DNA from: Actinomadura physcomitrii
Lineage (GTDB): Bacteria; Actinomycetota; Actinomycetes; Streptosporangiales; Streptosporangiaceae
Reading direction: 5' to 3'
Assembly (NCBI RefSeq): GCF_008923205.2
Contig: NZ_WBMS02000027.1
Location: 1-64,000, forward strand
Length of the DNA: 64,000 nucleotides
Shown here one piece after another: positions 63,945-64,000 of this stretch. Position 1 is the stretch's first letter; each line of letters opens with the position of its first letter. Below the pieces are notes generated by a model. It had not been told where the DNA came from. It saw only the letters and a list, made by a program, of their open reading frames with translations, and did not search any database. The position numbers and the translations under genes are program-made.

Positions 63945-64000
63945 TCAGTCGAGCGGCGGCTCGTCGGGGAGCTCCTCCGGGTCGGTCCCCTCGTCGGCGA
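63945..64000 (-). CDS. 3' end of an unidentified gene (possibly recX)
   Basis: The minus strand reads an open frame ending in an acidic tail (EELPDEPPLD) and TGA. Only about 17 codons are in the window. The tail is compatible with a coding region, and recX lies upstream of rny in related genomes, so RecX is a guess from gene order. A non-coding explanation cannot be excluded. Confidence 0.4.
   Translation of the reverse strand, partial: ADEGTDPEELPDEPPLD

Overview
The window is a gene-dense stretch of chromosome from a very G+C-rich actinobacterium. Gene content (LEU-type leuA leader, HrcA/CIRCE with DnaJ, gluABCD, DUF3097, MT0933-type antitoxin, SigE-family sigma factor), heavy GTG start use and many TANNNT boxes 6-8 nt before start codons all point to Actinomycetes. 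The gene order suggests Streptosporangiales, perhaps the Actinomadura group; that family-level guess is inference. I see no rRNA, tRNA, insertion sequence, prophage or CRISPR array.

Layout. 0-5.8 kb: leuA with a Leu-rich leader peptide and attenuator hairpin, a dimethylarginine hydrolase gene joined to a Zn-ribbon/TerB gene, a membrane protein, era, and a divergent cytidine-deaminase-like gene. 5.9-10.7 kb: the operon phoH-ybeY-corC with 4-nt overlaps; phoH is split by a full-length intein with a LAGLIDADG homing-endonuclease domain; a HIT gene lies upstream. 10.8-17.6 kb: a SigE-family sigma factor with an overlapping membrane partner, rsmE, the CIRCE-controlled hrcA-dnaJ pair, a DUF3097 gene and hemW. 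17.6-26.3 kb: poorly known accessory genes (YezG-like protein, secreted protein, DUF4870 protein), lepA and rpsT, kptA overlapping a HAD-like gene, and a LysR regulator fused by overlap to an SRPBCC gene. 26.4-35.3 kb: holA, comEC-comEA, a DegV protein, hutI and hflX. 35.5-41.3 kb: malate synthase aceB followed by glycolate oxidase glcDEF, a glycolate-to-malate module. 42-50 kb: a translationally coupled peptide ABC importer (dppB, dppC, fused dppDF, substrate-binding lipoprotein) and a divergent orphan histidine kinase. 50-64 kb: dapF, miaA, an antitoxin-like small gene, a LigB-like dioxygenase gene, miaB, gluABCD, an S9 peptidase, a secreted trypsin-like protease, rny, and the 3' end of a gene that may be recX.

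The most unusual structure is a dispersed repeat of about 140 bp made of three hairpins. Four of its five copies begin at, or within 3 nt of, a stop codon (leuA, corC, the DUF3097 gene, aceB), always in the orientation of that gene, and the fifth is a tandem duplicate. Arms of hairpins 2 and 3 differ between copies by paired changes that keep base pairing, so selection on an RNA or cruciform structure is likely. A second, possibly related 96-bp tandem repeat abuts the stop codon of the secreted protease. These look like a 3'-UTR or terminator element family that I do not recognise.
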